Source: Sulfuritalea sp. (GTDB lineage: Bacteria; Pseudomonadota; Gammaproteobacteria; Burkholderiales; Rhodocyclaceae). From it: a stretch of DNA of 14,406 nucleotides. The translations under genes were made by a program, and so were the position numbers. Shown here in pieces: positions 12,561-14,406 of this stretch. Position 1 is the first letter of the stretch. Each line of letters opens with the position of its first letter. Where the stretch lies: contig JALHNN010000021.1 of NCBI GenBank assembly GCA_022843505.1, positions 1 to 14,406 on the forward strand, read 5' to 3'. The notes under the pieces are model-generated. The model saw nothing but the letters and a program-made list of their open reading frames with translations. It had not been told where the DNA came from and did no database searches.

Positions 12561-14406
12561 TCAGCCCAAGGGGTCATGCTGCAGACTGACTCCCACCAGC
12601 AGTTGCAGATTTCCGGCATTCAGCAGCTGATAGGTCTGTCCGTCGACCACCGTCGTTCCGGCGTCGTGCCACTGCCGGGCATCGAGAATGCTGACCGTGT
12701 CCCTGGCATCGCCCTGAATCATCATCTGGATATGTCCGTGTCCCGTCTGCTCATTCACGACCATGTCCAGGCGGCCCAGTGTTTCGACCGTCTTCGCATC
12801 CAGTGTCAGGGTGTCGCCATGGCCACCATTGCCTGAGATGTCGATCCTCGAAACGTCTTCCGCAGGCCGGTCATGCGCGGCCAGCGCGGTGAGGTCGATG
12901 CTCCGGTTCTGTCCCCGATCGATCTGCAACCAGACATCCACGAGTGCGTGCAGGTGTCCATCCACCGTAGTGAAGTTCGACTCGAGGCCGATCCAGTTGC
13001 CCTGGTCCATCACCGAAGTGCGCTGCGCATCGAGATCGAGCTGGGCGACCCCGACCTCTGCGAGCGCATGCATTTCCTGCGTCTGGCTGACGCCGTCCTG
13101 ATTGGTATCGGTCCAGACCAGTAGTTCCTTGAACTGTTCGTCCCTGGCGTCGATCACGCCGTCGTGATTGCTATCCAGGGCTTTCAGCGCCGCGAACCCG
13201 TCCCTGGCCAAGCTGCCGTCGGCCATCGGCGTAGCCGTACCGAACAGTTCGCGGCCGCTGTCGATCCTGCCGTCATGGTTGCGATCTAGGGCGAGGAAGC
13301 CGTCGTGTGCCGAGACCCATCCGATCTTGCTCGCCTGGCCGCTTGCGTCGAGGTCAAACCGGATCCCGGCGTCGATCGCGACCGTGCGAACCCCGTCACC
13401 GTTCAGGTCGAGGACCAGAGGTGTCGCGACCGACAGCAGTGCGCCGACCTGGTCGGCATCGAGGGACTGGGTGCCGGTCAGGGCGGAAACCTGGGCCATT
13501 GTCAGGCTCGACAGCTGCGTCGTCGTCATGGCGCCGACCTGGGTCGATGTCAGCACGGCGACGTCTCGGGTTTCCAGTGCGCGCAAGTTGGTGCTGCTCA
13601 GCGCATTGAGTTGCGTGTCCGTCAGGGCGAGCGCCTGCGTCGTAGTCAAGGCGGCGACGTCGCTGGTCTGCATGAGGTTCAGCTGCGCGGTGCTCAGGTT
13701 CTCCACAACCGTGGTCGAGAGCTTGCCGATCTGCGCAGTCGTCAGCGCCTGCAGGTTGGTACTGCCCAGGGCATTCAATTGATCACTGGTCAGGCCCGCA
13801 ATGGCGGCCGTGCTCAGGGAGGCGATATCGCTGGTTTGCAGTCGGTCGAGCTGGGTGCTGGTCAGGTCGGCCACCTGTGTCGAGGTCAGGCTGGCCGCTT
13901 GCGCTACCGTCAGTGCCTGTACGCTGGCGGCGGAAAGGGCATTCAGCTGGCTGCCGGTCAGGCTGGCAACCTGGGCGGTCGTCAGCGCCGCGAGGTCCTG
14001 CGTTTCGATCGCCGCCACCTGCGTCGTGGTCAGTGCCGCCGTGGCTGCCGTCGACAAGGCCTTGATCTGCGCCGTCGTCAAGGCCGCGACCTGGTTCGTC
14101 GTCAAGGCCTGAACGCCATCGCTGGTCAGCGCGGCGACCTGAGTGCTCGTCATCGCCGCCAGGTCCTGGGTCTCGATTGCCGCCACCTGATCGGTCGTCA
14201 GTGCGGCGACCGCGGAGGTGGACAAAGCCTTGATCTGCGCGGACGTCAGTGAGGCGATCTGCGCCGGGGTCAGGGCCACGATCTGTGCCGTCGTCATCGC
14301 GGCGATCTGGGCGGTAGACAACGAGGGAATCATCGAGACCAGTTGCGCCGGGCTCAGTGCGGCCACCTGAGCCGCGTTCAAGGCCGCCACCTGCGCCGTA
14401 CCCAGG
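12561..14406 (-). CDS. Large octapeptide-repeat protein, probable type I secreted adhesin-like protein (5' end off window)
   Basis: The frame is open to the right edge; its start is outside, and about 615 C-terminal residues are visible. The N-terminal visible half (14406 to about 13476) is built of 8-residue units of the form T-x-x-Q-[VIL]-x-x-L, ending in a partial degenerate unit. A module at about 13424-12925 follows. It contains TPLVLDLNGDG, GWVSAHDGFLALDRNHDGRI, SGRELFG, ALDSNHDGVIDARDEQF and WTDTNQDGVSQ, i.e. several Asp-rich EF-hand-like Ca2+ loops. It closely resembles the self-processing module of Neisseria FrpC and similar modules in large secreted proteins. The last ~95 residues (RIDISGNGG, DTLTLDAKTV, then DGQTYQLLNAGNLQLLVG) match the C-terminal end common in large type I secreted proteins. 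I infer secretion to the surface or medium. Function is unknown, and no transporter genes are visible. Confidence 0.8.
   Translation of the reverse strand, partial: LGTAQVAALNAAQVAALSPAQLVSMIPSLSTAQIAAMTTAQIVALTPAQIASLTSAQIKALSTSAVAALTTDQVAAIETQDLAAMTSTQVAALTSDGVQALTTNQVAALTTAQIKALSTAATAALTTTQVAAIETQDLAALTTAQVASLTGSQLNALSAASVQALTVAQAASLTSTQVADLTSTQLDRLQTSDIASLSTAAIAGLTSDQLNALGSTNLQALTTAQIGKLSTTVVENLSTAQLNLMQTSDVAALTTTQALALTDTQLNALSSTNLRALETRDVAVLTSTQVGAMTTTQLSSLTMAQVSALTGTQSLDADQVGALLSVATPLVLDLNGDGVRTVAIDAGIRFDLDASGQASKIGWVSAHDGFLALDRNHDGRIDSGRELFGTATPMADGSLARDGFAALKALDSNHDGVIDARDEQFKELLVWTDTNQDGVSQTQEMHALAEVGVAQLDLDAQRTSVMDQGNWIGLESNFTTVDGHLHALVDVWLQIDRGQNRSIDLTALAAHDRPAEDVSRIDISGNGGHGDTLTLDAKTVETLGRLDMVVNEQTGHGHIQMMIQGDARDTVSILDARQWHDAGTTVVDGQTYQLLNAGNLQLLVGVSLQHDPLG
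13476..14315 (-). repeat. Tandem octapeptide (24-bp) repeats within the secreted protein gene
   Basis: From 14315 to 13476 the protein can be cut into 35 consecutive 8-residue units with no insertion or deletion. The consensus is T/S-x-x-Q-V/I/L-x-x-L/M, for example TAQIAAMT, TTQVAAIE and STQVGAMT. Further octads lie to the right edge but are interrupted once by a 4-residue insertion near 14316-14330. The Thr and Gln spacing (T-x-x-Q) fits a helix N-capping box, suggesting very short helices stacked in a solenoid; that is inference. Confidence 0.9.
13572..14243 (-). repeat. Four tandem 56-residue (168-bp) super-repeats
   Basis: Within the octad array a higher-order period of seven octads repeats four times: 14243-14076, 14075-13908, 13907-13740 and 13739-13572. 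Unit 1 is SAQIKALS, TAQIKALS, VAQAASLT, TAQIGKLS. The unit 3/4 junction carries E/Q-T-x-D in every copy. Unit 6 is QLNAL in three of four. Copies one and two share AIETQDLAA using different synonymous codons at four of nine positions, so the pattern is kept at protein level rather than being a recent DNA duplication. Confidence 0.85.

Noticed and set aside
10855..12630. 591-codon plus-strand open frame across flgN, flgM and flgA
   Set aside because: It is antisense to three recognised genes in a GC-rich region; its product is Arg/Ser/Ala-rich with no family character.
13305..14252. 315-codon plus-strand open frame opposite the octad repeats
   Set aside because: It mirrors the 24-bp repeat of the minus-strand gene, which continues into a recognisable Ca2+-binding module and secretion C-terminus.
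13476..14406. Possible CRISPR array because of regular short repeats
   Set aside because: The 24-bp period has no spacers, is in frame throughout and encodes a conserved peptide repeat.

Overview
The window is a GC-rich chromosomal segment that reads as part of the flagellar locus of a betaproteobacterium, probably Rhodocyclales-like. Gene content and order (fliK, a small FlhB-like gene, a YcgR-type PilZ gene, flhB, flhA, flhF, flhG, fliA, motC, motD, with flgA, flgM and flgN on the opposite strand) and the protein sequences support this. The FlhF/FlhG pair suggests polar or number-controlled flagella. The taxonomic call is an inference from gene order and protein character, not from a marker gene.

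Layout. On the plus strand, positions 1-1389 hold the 3' part of fliK overlapping a short gene for a stand-alone FlhB cytoplasmic-domain-like protein without an NPTH site. Positions 1479-2282 encode a YcgR-like c-di-GMP effector (flagellar brake). After a 172-bp spacer with three small stem-loops, flhB, flhA, flhF and flhG (2455-7988) form a tightly overlapping export and placement operon. A 446-bp unexplained spacer (7989-8434) follows. Then come fliA, motC and motD (8435-10730): the flagellar sigma factor and a stator pair, almost without gaps. On the minus strand, converging on motD, lie flgN, flgM and flgA (10794-12372). flgM has a clear FliA-type promoter just upstream (11602-11628). From 12561 to the right edge, also on the minus strand, is the 3' end of a large gene. 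It encodes an octapeptide-repeat protein with a Ca2+-binding, FrpC-like module and a C-terminus typical of type I secreted proteins. Its 5' end is outside the window.

How the parts fit. FliK and FlhB set hook length and switch export specificity, and FlhA is the export gate. FlhF and FlhG set flagellar position and number. FliA drives late genes and is held by FlgM until the hook is complete; FlgN chaperones the hook-filament junction proteins. FlgA helps build the P ring. MotC and MotD are stators, and the PilZ protein can slow the motor when c-di-GMP is high.

Most notable: (i) the repeat protein has a strict 8-residue period overlaid by a 56-residue (7 x 8; 168 bp) super-period repeated four times in register, and the Asp-Pro junction expected at the start of its FrpC-like module is Thr-Pro; (ii) FlhG keeps its N-terminal FlhF-activating DQAxGLR motif but has lost both Walker A lysines and the second switch I aspartate, so it may be a non-hydrolysing ATPase homologue; (iii) there is an extra FlhB-like switch-domain protein next to fliK.
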